Notes under the pieces: model-generated
The model's database searches: none
Seen by the model: only the letters and a program-made list of their open reading frames with translations
What the model was told of the DNA's origin: nothing
Position numbers and translations under genes: made by a program
Shown: in pieces, positions 1 to 5,565 of the stretch
Numbering within the stretch: the first letter of the stretch is position 1
Layout: each line of letters starts with the position of its first letter
Source: Pseudomonadota bacterium
GTDB lineage: Bacteria; Desulfobacterota; JAPLJL01
Direction of reading: 5' to 3'
DNA: 9,034 nucleotides
NCBI GenBank assembly: GCA_026388615.1
Contig: JAPLJL010000177.1
Coordinates: 1-9,034 of the forward strand

Positions 1-1
1 G

Positions 2-487
2 AACGATCTTTATGATAATTTAATTTTATTAGTTGAAAAGGATCTGGCGGAGATCGGGATAAAAATAAATGCCAAGGCGGTGAATATGGCGGAAATTGAT
101 AAATATTTTTTTCAAAAGAATTTTGACGCAGCTCTTATAAATATCAGCTCCGGTATTCACCCCGGCTTTTGGAATTTCAGGTTTTGGCATTCTTCCCAAA
201 TTGAAAATGGTTTGAATGTTTTTTCTTATCGAAATTCTGAAGTTGATAAGGACCTGGAACTCGGTTTGCGGGCCGAAGATCAAAAAGAAGCAAAAGAATA
301 TTATCGGAAATTTCAAAGAGAAATTTTCGATGACCCGCCCGGGGTTTTCTTATTTTGGAGGATGGACATGGTCCCGATTCATAAAAGATTTCGAGGGGTT
401 AAGATAGGGGCGGCGAAATTTTTTGGTTCAATTCCGGAGTGGTGGGTTCCGAAGAATGAACAAAAATATAAAAATGGGCCGAATTGA
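2..487 (+). CDS. C-terminal end of a family 5 (Dpp/Opp-type) ABC transporter solute-binding protein
   Basis: The reading frame is open from the first bases of the window, so this is the 3' part of a longer gene; about 161 residues remain of a family that usually has 500-600. In periplasmic or lipid-anchored binding proteins of the SBP_bac_5 family (DppA, OppA, NikA), the mature protein captures peptides or similar ligands and hands them to an ABC permease. The visible part matches the usual C-terminal lobe: an LVEKDLAEIGIKIN segment, the FDAALINISSGIHP segment, FWHSSQIENG followed by Y-RNSEVDK, a helix with YYRKFQREIFDDPPGVFLF, and the closing KRFRGVK and PEWWVPK motifs. A GTG at position 80 is internal and is not the true start. 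No transporter permease follows: the next gene is a kinase beyond a palindrome cluster, so this is probably the last gene of its transcript. Ligand specificity cannot be read from this fragment. Confidence 0.85.
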   Translation, partial: NDLYDNLILLVEKDLAEIGIKINAKAVNMAEIDKYFFQKNFDAALINISSGIHPGFWNFRFWHSSQIENGLNVFSYRNSEVDKDLELGLRAEDQKEAKEYYRKFQREIFDDPPGVFLFWRMDMVPIHKRFRGVKIGAAKFFGSIPEWWVPKNEQKYKNGPN

Positions 488-489
488 AC

Positions 490-547
490 GTCGAGCAAGC
501 TCGACCACTACATAAAGAGGTATCGTAGTGGCAGGGCTTGCCCTGCC
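490..547. repeat. Cluster of three adjacent palindromes (REP-like element)
   Basis: Three inverted repeats lie nearly end to end. The first is GTCGAGC (490-496), AA loop, GCTCGAC (499-505). The second is CCACTAC (505-511) with GTAGTGG (525-531). The third is GGCAGGGC (530-537), TT loop, GCCCTGCC (540-547). All arms are perfect. The first and third have 2-nt loops, as seen in cruciform or REP-like elements. No T-run follows, so a classical terminator is not obvious, although the site just after a stop codon would suit an mRNA 3'-end structure. Confidence 0.7.
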
Positions 548-586
548 GGGATAGAAAAATAATTTAGACCACTATGTTTAAATAAA

Positions 587-2320
587 ATGAAACGACTTTC
601 CTATAAATTTATTCGTCTCCTCTTGATTGCCGCCTTGATCCCGATCGCTATATTCGGGGCCATTTCAATTTACTCTTCCCGAAAGGTCGCCTATGAGAGG
701 GTGGTCCAAGGCAATCAAAACGTCGCCAGGCGGGCCGCCAGCGAAATAGAAATCTATTTGAAAAACTCGGTTGATACGATGAAAACCCTGGCCGACAACC
801 TGAGCAACGTGAATTTAAATTCCGCGCAAAAGGAAAGGATAATTAAGAATTATGTTATAGATTACGGGAGGTTGGAAGAGATTTTGTTGGTTGACCAGAG
901 AACCGGCGAAACCATCTCTTCCCGTCCGGAAAACGATTTCCAGGAGATGTTAAATTCGGATGAATTCAAGATTCCGATGGGCGGGAGGATTTACTTCTCG
1001 GATGTTTTTATCTCATCTTCCCTGGCTCCGATGATGAAGATTTCAGTTCCGGTTTTGCATCTCAATAGAGTGGTGGGGGCATTGATTGGAAATTTTAACC
1101 TCATCGACATGTGGGAACTGGTCGACTCGATCAGGATTGGGGATACGGGATTTGCCTTCGTGGTGACCGACTCCGGGCGCTTGATTGCCCATGGAAACGA
1201 TAACCGGAAAGCCGATGTGATTCGGGGGGATAAATTATCCGGTTTGCCGCTATTCAAACCCGTTTTCCCGGGCGAGGCCCGGCCGGTCATTTACCGGGAA
1301 AAAGGGAGGGCCAAAGTCCTGTCGGTAGCGTCCGAGGTTGTTCTCCCCGACGGGCGGAAGTGGGTAGTGGCCATCGAACAATCGACCGCGGAGGCCTTCC
1401 GTGCGGTTCGGCTTTTGACAATTGAACTCGCGGGTCTGATTCTGGTTTTCCTGGTGGTAATGAGCCTGATCGGTTACCTGGGCGGTAAAAGGATCGCCGA
1501 TCCCTTAAGCGATTTGATTTCCGCTACCGGGATGATTGCCCGCGGTGATTTAGACGCCCGCGTCCGGATCGAAAGCCGGGATGAACTGGCCGATTTAGGA
1601 GATTCCTTCAATAAAATGGCGGAGAAACTCGGAGACCTGACCGAGGAGATTCGCAAAAAGGAGAGGGTGGCGACCTTCGGGCGGATCGCGGCCGGGCTGG
1701 CCCACGATCTTCGTCACCCCATCCAGAACATTCAAAACGCGACAAATTTCTTGAATCAAAAGCCTGACGACCCGGAAATTCGGAAAGCGTTCCGGAACAC
1801 GGTGGAAAGGGAGTTCCGAAATATTAATGAATTTCTCGATCGCTTGAGGAATCTGACCGGGCCTTCCCAGGTTCAAATCATTGACATCAAGGTTAACGGG
1901 TTCTTGTCCGAGATTCTGAAAATATACCGGGAGGATTCATCTTCGCAGGGCTTGGAATGGCTGGTGGAGTTTAATCGGGAGGATCCCGTGATCCGGGCCG
2001 ATCGTTTTGTTCTGGAGCGGGCAATCAAAAACATCCTGACCAATGCGATCGAAGCCGTAAACGGAAAAGGGAAGATTAAAGTTACTACTGGAAAAAGCAA
2101 CAATTTAATTTTTATGGAAATTTCCGATTCGGGCCCGGGTATTCCCGCCGAAAGATTGAAGAGCATTTTTGATGATTTTACCACCACCAAGCGAAAAGGT
2201 CTCGGCCTCGGTCTGGCCACGGCCAGGAAACTGGTCGAGGAAATTGGCGGGCAGATCGAATTAGATAGTCAGCCTGGGCAAGGAACCAAGGTAATGTTTG
2301 TTTTTCCCGCTAACGGTTAA
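587..2320 (+). CDS. Membrane sensor histidine kinase with dCache-like periplasmic sensor and HAMP domain
   Basis: This 577-aa protein has a complete sensor-kinase layout. A transmembrane helix lies near residues 9-29. A periplasmic region of about 240 residues follows, with dCache-like features (RIYFSDVFIS, ISVPVLHL, DTGFAFVVTDSGRLIAHG). A second transmembrane helix is near 277-298, HAMP at about 300-352, and a DHp helix carries the H-box LAHDLRHP with phospho-acceptor His373. The ATPase domain shows N-box Asn482/Asn486, DSGPGIP at 514-520 and GLGLGLA at 538-544. It should autophosphorylate on His373 in response to a small extracytoplasmic ligand and pass phosphate to a receiver. The H-box type is that of the NtrB/AtoS-like kinases that often serve sigma-54 systems. 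No receiver is fused or directly adjacent; the nearest are at 2763 and 3217, with a sigma-54 promoter in between. The ATG at 587 has no clear Shine-Dalgarno, but the N-terminus begins properly just before the first membrane helix. Ligand unknown. Confidence 0.93.
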   Translation: MKRLSYKFIRLLLIAALIPIAIFGAISIYSSRKVAYERVVQGNQNVARRAASEIEIYLKNSVDTMKTLADNLSNVNLNSAQKERIIKNYVIDYGRLEEILLVDQRTGETISSRPENDFQEMLNSDEFKIPMGGRIYFSDVFISSSLAPMMKISVPVLHLNRVVGALIGNFNLIDMWELVDSIRIGDTGFAFVVTDSGRLIAHGNDNRKADVIRGDKLSGLPLFKPVFPGEARPVIYREKGRAKVLSVASEVVLPDGRKWVVAIEQSTAEAFRAVRLLTIELAGLILVFLVVMSLIGYLGGKRIADPLSDLISATGMIARGDLDARVRIESRDELADLGDSFNKMAEKLGDLTEEIRKKERVATFGRIAAGLAHDLRHPIQNIQNATNFLNQKPDDPEIRKAFRNTVEREFRNINEFLDRLRNLTGPSQVQIIDIKVNGFLSEILKIYREDSSSQGLEWLVEFNREDPVIRADRFVLERAIKNILTNAIEAVNGKGKIKVTTGKSNNLIFMEISDSGPGIPAERLKSIFDDFTTTKRKGLGLGLATARKLVEEIGGQIELDSQPGQGTKVMFVFPANG

Positions 2321-2425
2321 GTTTCAAGTTAACCATAGAAACCAGAGAACCCCATAAAATTGCCAAATACCGTTTTGGGCAACTGATTACCCGCTGTCTT
2401 ATTCTGTTTTTTCCTGTTTTTTAAG

Positions 2426-2457
2426 CTTCCCAGCTTTCCAGCCTTCTGGCCTTCCAG
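2426..2457 (+). repeat. Degenerate octamer tandem repeat, pyrimidine-rich
   Basis: Four degenerate 8-nt units follow each other (CTTCCCAG, CTTTCCAG, CCTTCTGG, CCTTCCAG) and run into a CTTTTTTT tract. Together with the T-rich stretch before them they make a strongly pyrimidine-biased strand ending about 12 nt upstream of the sigma-54 promoter. The end AAGCT (2424-2428) is complementary to AGCTT (2456-2460), so a weak hairpin followed by T's is possible and could end the kinase transcript. The rest of the 2321-2530 spacer shows no gene. Confidence 0.5.
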
Positions 2458-2469
2458 CTTTTTTTATTC

Positions 2470-2486
2470 CTGGCACGGATTTTGCT
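2470..2486 (+). promoter_or_regulatory. Sigma-54 (RpoN) promoter, -24/-12
   Basis: The sequence CTGGCACGGATTTTGCT matches the sigma-54 consensus YTGGCACGrNNNTTGCW at every defined position. The GG of the -24 element (2472-2473) and the GC of the -12 element (2484-2485) have the required 10-bp spacing. Transcription would start near 2496-2498 and give a short leader of about 35 nt before the ATG at 2531. Sigma-54 promoters need an AAA+ activator bound upstream; no activator gene is in the window, and no convincing activator palindrome was identified upstream. Confidence 0.88.
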
Positions 2487-2530
2487 TGCTTAAAAGCAGA
2501 GATCATCCATTTTTTTGAAAGGGGCTTTAT

Positions 2531-2794
2531 ATGGCACGTGTATTGTCCAGAACAATCCGGCTGGGGCCTGAACTTTCAGGGCTTGAGGTTCGAACTTATT
2601 ACCACCAGCTGGCTAATGGTGAATCTTTTTTCAGCTCCGAGGTGGAGTTAAGCCCGGGGGACCGAATTGTGGTGGATGGCCATTCGCCATCCCAGTCTGA
2701 GCGCCGTTTGCAGGAACTGATTCCGGTCAGTCTTATCTGTCGGAAGGTGGATGGGAATAAAAATGATTCAGAAACACCGCGTTCTAATGATTGA
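2531..2794 (+). CDS. Unrecognised 87-aa protein, first gene of a sigma-54 transcript
   Basis: I do not recognise this family. The start is well supported: AAAGGGG at 2518-2524 sits 6 nt before the ATG, behind a consensus sigma-54 promoter. The protein is soluble, with no signal peptide or membrane helix. Its core (residues 1-73) has alternating hydrophobic stretches suggestive of beta strands (LEVRTYYHQL, FFSSEVEL, GDRIVVDG) and one likely helix (SQSERRLQELIP). The last 14 residues are polar, contain a GNKNDSE run, and are encoded partly in the overlap with the next gene. It overlaps the following receiver gene by 32 nt, or 44 nt if the earlier ATG is used. That suggests translational coupling and possibly a shared function. 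The product could be a small regulator or an adaptor for the receiver; this is inference only. Confidence 0.72.
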   Translation: MARVLSRTIRLGPELSGLEVRTYYHQLANGESFFSSEVELSPGDRIVVDGHSPSQSERRLQELIPVSLICRKVDGNKNDSETPRSND

Positions 2795-3155
2795 TGACGA
2801 CCAACTAATTCTCAGGGCTTTTTCCCGTCTGCTCAAGGATGGAGATTATGAGCTGCTAACCGTGTCGGACGGAGAAGGAGCGCTCAAGATTTTGAATCAA
2901 AGACCTGTATCCGTGGTCATTTCCGATGAGATTCTCACTACGGAAGAGGGCTTGCCGGTTTTGAAAACTTTATTTGCGAACCATCCGTGTGCCCAGAAAA
3001 TAATATTTACCGGGTGGCCCCGGGAGACCCTGGACTGGGATAAAATCAAGGCTTGCAAGCCGTTCGCCGTGGTGGCCAAGCCCGATATCGATAACCGGCT
3101 CCGGAAAGCCATCTGTGCCGCGATTAAAGAATACGAAAAACAGATGACCCTTTAG
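2763..3155 (+). CDS. Stand-alone response-regulator receiver with atypical phosphorylation loop
   Basis: The protein is a single REC domain of about 130 residues with no DNA-binding or enzymatic output domain. Numbered from the alternative ATG at 2751, it has the acidic triad in VLMIDDDQ (Asp15-17), phospho-acceptor Asp59 in VVISDEIL, Thr87 in IIFTGWP and Lys110 in VVAKPD, so the catalytic set is present. The segment after the phospho-acceptor Asp reads EILTTEEG instead of the usual xxMPxxDG, losing the Met-Pro pair. The ATG at 2763 has GGGA 6 nt upstream; the one at 2751 adds only four residues (MGIK) and is less well spaced. The start overlaps the 87-aa gene, so both should be transcribed from the sigma-54 promoter. 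It probably acts by protein-protein contact or as a phosphate sink. A cognate kinase is not proven; the kinase at 587 is the only one in view. Confidence 0.88.
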   Translation: MIQKHRVLMIDDDQLILRAFSRLLKDGDYELLTVSDGEGALKILNQRPVSVVISDEILTTEEGLPVLKTLFANHPCAQKIIFTGWPRETLDWDKIKACKPFAVVAKPDIDNRLRKAICAAIKEYEKQMTL

Positions 3156-3216
3156 TCGGGATAAATAATATTCCATATATATTTTTTTGAAGTTTTAATC
3201 AGGGAAAGGAAATAAA

Positions 3217-3600
3217 ATGGAATTCCCAAACAGAAATGTTCTTATTGTTGACGATGAAGAGCTCGTTCTGAATGCGCTCAGAAGGGTTCTCGGAAAAGAA
3301 AATTTAAATATTTTTACTACCAGGTATAAATTCGAGGCAATACATATTTTCAAGAAAAATGAAATTTCAGTTATTGTCTCGGATTACAGAATGCCGGTGA
3401 TGGATGGAATAGAACTCCTGGAAGAGGTAAAGAAAATATCGCCCAAGACCGTCAGAATCCTCATTACCGGTTCAAATGATATCAAAGAGATGGAAGATTC
3501 TATTAATGGATGCGGAGTCAGTAAAATAATAATAAAGCCCTGGTATGACCGTGAATTAAAATCTTCTATTCTTTCTGCGGTTAGAATTTATAATGAGTGA
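3217..3600 (+). CDS. Stand-alone response-regulator receiver domain protein
   Basis: This 127-aa protein is a canonical REC domain: Asp12/Asp13 in VLIVDDEE, phospho-acceptor Asp56 in VIVSDYRMPVMDG, Thr84 in ILITG and Lys107 in IIIKPW. The sequence style (LRRVL near residue 23, a GVSKIIIKPWYDREL ending) is that of receivers which elsewhere are fused to HD-GYP or similar output domains. Here the gene stops directly after the REC fold, so any output must come through partners. The ATG is preceded by GGGAAAGGA about 6 nt upstream. It lies 61 nt after the previous receiver gene, with an AT-rich spacer that may hold its own promoter, although I could not define -35/-10 boxes. Codon use is clearly AT-richer than in the genes to the right. 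Confidence 0.9.
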   Translation: MEFPNRNVLIVDDEELVLNALRRVLGKENLNIFTTRYKFEAIHIFKKNEISVIVSDYRMPVMDGIELLEEVKKISPKTVRILITGSNDIKEMEDSINGCGVSKIIIKPWYDRELKSSILSAVRIYNE

Positions 3601-3616
3601 AAATGTTTGTGAAGAA

Positions 3617-3644
3617 CAAGACCCGGGGTCATCAAGACCCGGGG
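3617..3644 (+). repeat. Direct repeat of CAAGACCCGGGG with internal palindrome
   Basis: CAAGACCCGGGG occurs at 3617-3628 and again at 3633-3644, a 16-nt period. The first copy continues into GACCCGGGGTC (3620-3630), whose GACCC and GGGTC arms pair around a single G. It lies just after the receiver stop codon and could fold as a 3'-end structure, but no T-run follows. Confidence 0.55.
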
Positions 3645-3706
3645 GCAGGCCTTTACCTTGGTGTTTGAAGGGTAACTTTAATTCGAAAAACTGGATTCCC
3701 GCTGGA

Positions 3707-3741
3707 GTTTATCCTGAGTTCATTCGTTTCACTCAGTATAA
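3707..3741. repeat. Imperfect inverted repeat with TTTAT-CTGAGT arms
   Basis: The left arm TTTATCCTGAGT (3707-3718) pairs with the right arm ACTCAGTATAAA (3730-3741), with one mismatch and an 11-nt loop. The surrounding text (GGATTCCCGC before, GAAGGACAGGAATGA after) resembles dispersed intergenic repeat elements seen in many environmental bacterial genomes. Confidence 0.5.
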
Positions 3742-3790
3742 ACTTCGTCGAAGGACAGGAATGATGAGAAGGAACGGCGGTTTTAAAAGC

Positions 3791-3806
3791 GCCCGATGAA
3801 TCGGGC
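3791..3806. repeat. Perfect palindrome GCCCGA-TGAA-TCGGGC
   Basis: Six-base perfect arms surround a TGAA tetraloop, followed by AACTACAA. It forms a compact GC-rich hairpin. It is one of at least four hairpin elements within about 200 nt, which suggests a dispersed repeat family rather than a specific operator. Confidence 0.55.
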
Positions 3807-3885
3807 AACTACAATTATCAGCAAGGCTTCCCTCGACCACAATGCCTCGGGATCTGATCGAAAAGTCTGCGGCTACCAAAAGAAA

Positions 3886-3906
3886 GGGAGCCCACAAGGG
3901 GCCCCC
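3886..3906. repeat. Hairpin element GGGAGCCC / GGGCCCCC
   Basis: The arm GGGAGCCC (3886-3893) pairs with GGGCCCCC (3899-3906) with one A-C mismatch and a 5-nt ACAAG loop. It is followed by CTACA, the same kind of tail seen after other palindromes in this window. Confidence 0.45.
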
Positions 3907-3952
3907 CTACATTTTAATGAATCAAAATATGTTGAGTTTACAGAAGATTGAG

Positions 3953-3986
3953 ATTGCCACGTCCCGCCAGAGGCGGGACTCGCAAT
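3953..3986. repeat. Nested palindrome: ATTGC-(GTCCCGCC AGA GGCGGGAC)-GCAAT
   Basis: Eight-base perfect arms GTCCCGCC (3961-3968) and GGCGGGAC (3972-3979) enclose an AGA loop. Outer arms ATTGC (3953-3957) and GCAAT (3982-3986) extend the structure. The outer context GATTGCCAC ... TCGCAATGACA resembles the ends of a widely scattered intergenic palindrome found in several environmental bacterial genomes; this resemblance is from memory. Confidence 0.65.
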
Positions 3987-4043
3987 GACACAATGCCAGG
4001 CGAAGTCTGGGCTGCCTACACATCAGTTGCTCCCTGCTCCCTG

Positions 4044-4325
4044 CTATTTTTTCTCTTCGGCGGCGGGTTTAGCGGCTCGGAGGACCTTGAGCTCGCGCTT
4101 CAGGACGATCCGCTCGTAGGCGCTGTAAAGCGAGGAGACGATGAAGCCCAGCAGGAAAAAGAGGATGAGGAGCAACCAGAGATTGATCGGGGTCGAGGTC
4201 CAGGTTTTAAAATACACGTTCAGGGTTATTATCACCGGGTGCTGGAGCTCGTTGTAGTTCTGGAAAAAGAAGATAAAGGAACAACAAACCATCAGGACCC
4301 AAAACCCCGCTTTAATCATTCCCAT
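4044..4325 (-). CDS. lapA: LapA-like (DUF1049) two-helix inner-membrane protein
   Basis: A 93-aa protein with two membrane helices, near residues 4-21 (ending in the FFFQN motif typical of this family) and 47-67 (LWLLLILFFLLGFIVSSLY). A basic and then acidic cytoplasmic tail follows (ERIVLKRELKVL, ending AAEEKK). This is the layout of LapA/YciS-type proteins, which in E. coli work with LapB in controlling LpxC turnover and lipopolysaccharide assembly. No lapB-like TPR gene is in view. A strong AAGGAGG Shine-Dalgarno lies at 4330-4336; the first ATG (4325) is 4 nt from it and a second in-frame ATG (4319) is 10 nt away, so the start could be either. The gene follows cheB on the same strand after 166 nt of heptamer repeats, so co-transcription is uncertain. 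A longer opposite-strand frame over this gene is a shadow. Confidence 0.83.
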   Translation of the reverse strand: MGMIKAGFWVLMVCCSFIFFFQNYNELQHPVIITLNVYFKTWTSTPINLWLLLILFFLLGFIVSSLYSAYERIVLKRELKVLRAAKPAAEEKK

Positions 4326-4348
4326 ATATCCTCCTTAATAATTTTTCA

Positions 4349-4414
4349 GTTTCAAGTTTCAAGTTTAAAGTTTAAGGTTTAAAGTTCAAAGTTTAAAATT
4401 TAAAGTTCAAAGTT
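4349..4414 (+). repeat. Heptanucleotide tandem array (GTTTAAA-like units)
   Basis: About nine to ten 7-nt units follow without gaps: GTTTCAA twice, GTTTAAA, GTTTAAG, GTTTAAA, GTTCAAA, GTTTAAA, ATTTAAA, GTTCAAA, then a decayed copy. The array lies directly upstream of the lapA ribosome-binding site, in the cheB-lapA spacer. On the other strand the units read like the second array at 4450-4488, so the two are inverted copies of one heptamer family. Confidence 0.8.
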
Positions 4415-4449
4415 AGATACAAATATTTTATGATTTTATCATTTCCACT

Positions 4450-4488
4450 CTTTGAACCTGAAACTTGGAACTTGGAACTTGAGACTTG
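4450..4488 (+). repeat. Heptanucleotide tandem array (CTTGGAA-like units), inverted relative to 4349-4414
   Basis: Units CTTTGAA, CCTGAAA, CTTGGAA, CTTGGAA, CTTGAGA and CTTG follow with a 7-nt period and end four bases before the cheB stop codon. Reverse-complemented they are GTTTCAA/TTCCAAG-type units like those at 4349-4414. RNA from this region could fold into a long imperfect stem around the AT-rich centre (4415-4449), possibly ending cheB transcription. Confidence 0.75.
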
Positions 4489-4491
4489 TTT

Positions 4492-5565
4492 TTACTCTAG
4501 TTCCCCCGTCTTGGCCCAGGTGCTGATGTAATGCGGGATCTGCTCGATGGGAAGGATCTTGTCCACTCTCCCGGTTTCGATGGCCTCCCGGGGCATCCCG
4601 AAAACCACCGAGCTATGCTCGGACTGGGCGATGATCGACCCGCCTTTTTTCTTGATCTGGATCACCCCGTCCCGGCCGTCGTTGCCCATCCCGGTCAGGA
4701 GCACGCCCAGGCAATTTTTGCCGGCCACTTCGGCCGCGCTCTCGAACAGCATGTTTACCGAGGGGATATATCTTTCCCGGCCCCGGCCGGAGAGCTTCAG
4801 CACCAGATTCTTGCCCCGGCGGTCGAGGTAGAGGTTTTTCCCGCCCGGGGAGATGTACCCCTGCTGGGGCAGGAACGGATCGCCGTCTTCGGCTTCCTTG
4901 ATCGGATAGGCGGAGAAGCGGTCCAGGCGTTCGGCAAAAGCCCGGGTAAACCCTGGGGGCATGTGCTGGGAAACGGCGATCGCGATCGGGAGCCCGGGCC
5001 GGAGAGTGGTGAGGATCTGGGAAATGGCCGCCGGTCCGCCGGTGGAGGCCCCGATTACCACCAGGCGGAAATCGACCAGTCCCGGCTCCTCGACCTTTTT
5101 CACCGGGGCGGGGGCCCGGGGAACCACGGGCCGGGGGCTCGGGAGGATGCGATCCTTGATGCTTTCGAGGCGGAATTCCCGGGCGGCCCGGATCTTCCGG
5201 ATCAGGTCGTCGCGAACGTTGTAAAGCTCCGGGGAGATGGTGCGGGTGGGCTTGGGCAGGAAGTCCACCGCCCCGAGTTCCAGGGCCTGGAAGACGCTTT
5301 CCGCCTCCCGCCGGGAGCTGACCACCAGGATCGGGAGGGGGGATTGGTTCATGACGATCCGGAGGAAGGTGAAACCGTCCATCCCGGGCATCTCCAGGTC
5401 GAGCGTGACCAGGTCGGGTTTCAGCTTCCGGAGCTGCTTCAGGCCCTCTTCCCCGTTCCCGGCCGTCCCCACCACCTCGATATCGGGGGCGTCGGCGAGC
5501 ATCTCGCGAAGGGCCTTGCGGTTGAAGGCGGAGTCGTCGATCACCAGGACGCGGATTTTATTCAC
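4492..5565 (-). CDS. cheB: Chemotaxis response regulator protein-glutamate methylesterase CheB
   Basis: The 357-aa protein has the full CheB layout. The N-terminal receiver shows Asp10/Asp11 in VLVIDDS, phospho-acceptor Asp56 in LDLEMPGMDG, Ser83/Ser84 and Lys105 in FLPKP. A Pro-rich linker spans about 140-160. The C-terminal methylesterase/deamidase domain carries the catalytic triad Ser174 (GASTGG), His201 (QHMPPGF) and Asp296 (GMGNDG). It removes methyl groups from receptor glutamates and deamidates glutamines when phosphorylated by CheA, countering CheR. Length is close to the E. coli protein. The start is GTG at 5563-5565, sharing GTGA with the stop of cheR (4-nt overlap), so the pair is translationally coupled. 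CheA, CheW and receptors are not in the window. Confidence 0.97.
   Translation of the reverse strand: MNKIRVLVIDDSAFNRKALREMLADAPDIEVVGTAGNGEEGLKQLRKLKPDLVTLDLEMPGMDGFTFLRIVMNQSPLPILVVSSRREAESVFQALELGAVDFLPKPTRTISPELYNVRDDLIRKIRAAREFRLESIKDRILPSPRPVVPRAPAPVKKVEEPGLVDFRLVVIGASTGGPAAISQILTTLRPGLPIAIAVSQHMPPGFTRAFAERLDRFSAYPIKEAEDGDPFLPQQGYISPGGKNLYLDRRGKNLVLKLSGRGRERYIPSVNMLFESAAEVAGKNCLGVLLTGMGNDGRDGVIQIKKKGGSIIAQSEHSSVVFGMPREAIETGRVDKILPIEQIPHYISTWAKTGELE

Larger units (their letters stand above)
3601..4043. other. Gene-free spacer between convergent genes, packed with palindromic elements
   Basis: No convincing gene lies here. An open frame at 3593-3799 has no family resemblance and is made of repeat-like sequence. 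The stretch holds several inverted and direct repeats (listed separately) and ends with two tandem GCTCCCT units at 4029-4042, next to the stop codon of the minus-strand gene. It separates a plus-strand receiver gene from a minus-strand lapA-like gene, so transcription from both sides converges on it. Confidence 0.6.

Noticed and set aside
80..487. Separate small gene starting at GTG 80
   Set aside because: The solute-binding protein frame continues without a stop to the window edge, and residues before the GTG fit the family.
548..586. Sigma-70 promoter for the histidine kinase
   Set aside because: The region is AT-rich, but no pair of -35 and -10 boxes with acceptable spacing could be defended.
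3593..3799. 68-codon open frame overlapping the end of the receiver gene
   Set aside because: It has no family resemblance or recognisable fold, and its sequence is built from palindromic repeat text; the ATGAGTGA overlap is probably chance.
3948..4382. 144-codon plus-strand frame over the LapA-like gene
   Set aside because: It begins inside a palindrome, ends in the heptamer array and covers a minus-strand gene with a strong Shine-Dalgarno and two good membrane helices; it is a shadow.
4349..4488. CRISPR array
   Set aside because: The repeats are 7 nt and contiguous, with no spacers and no cas genes.
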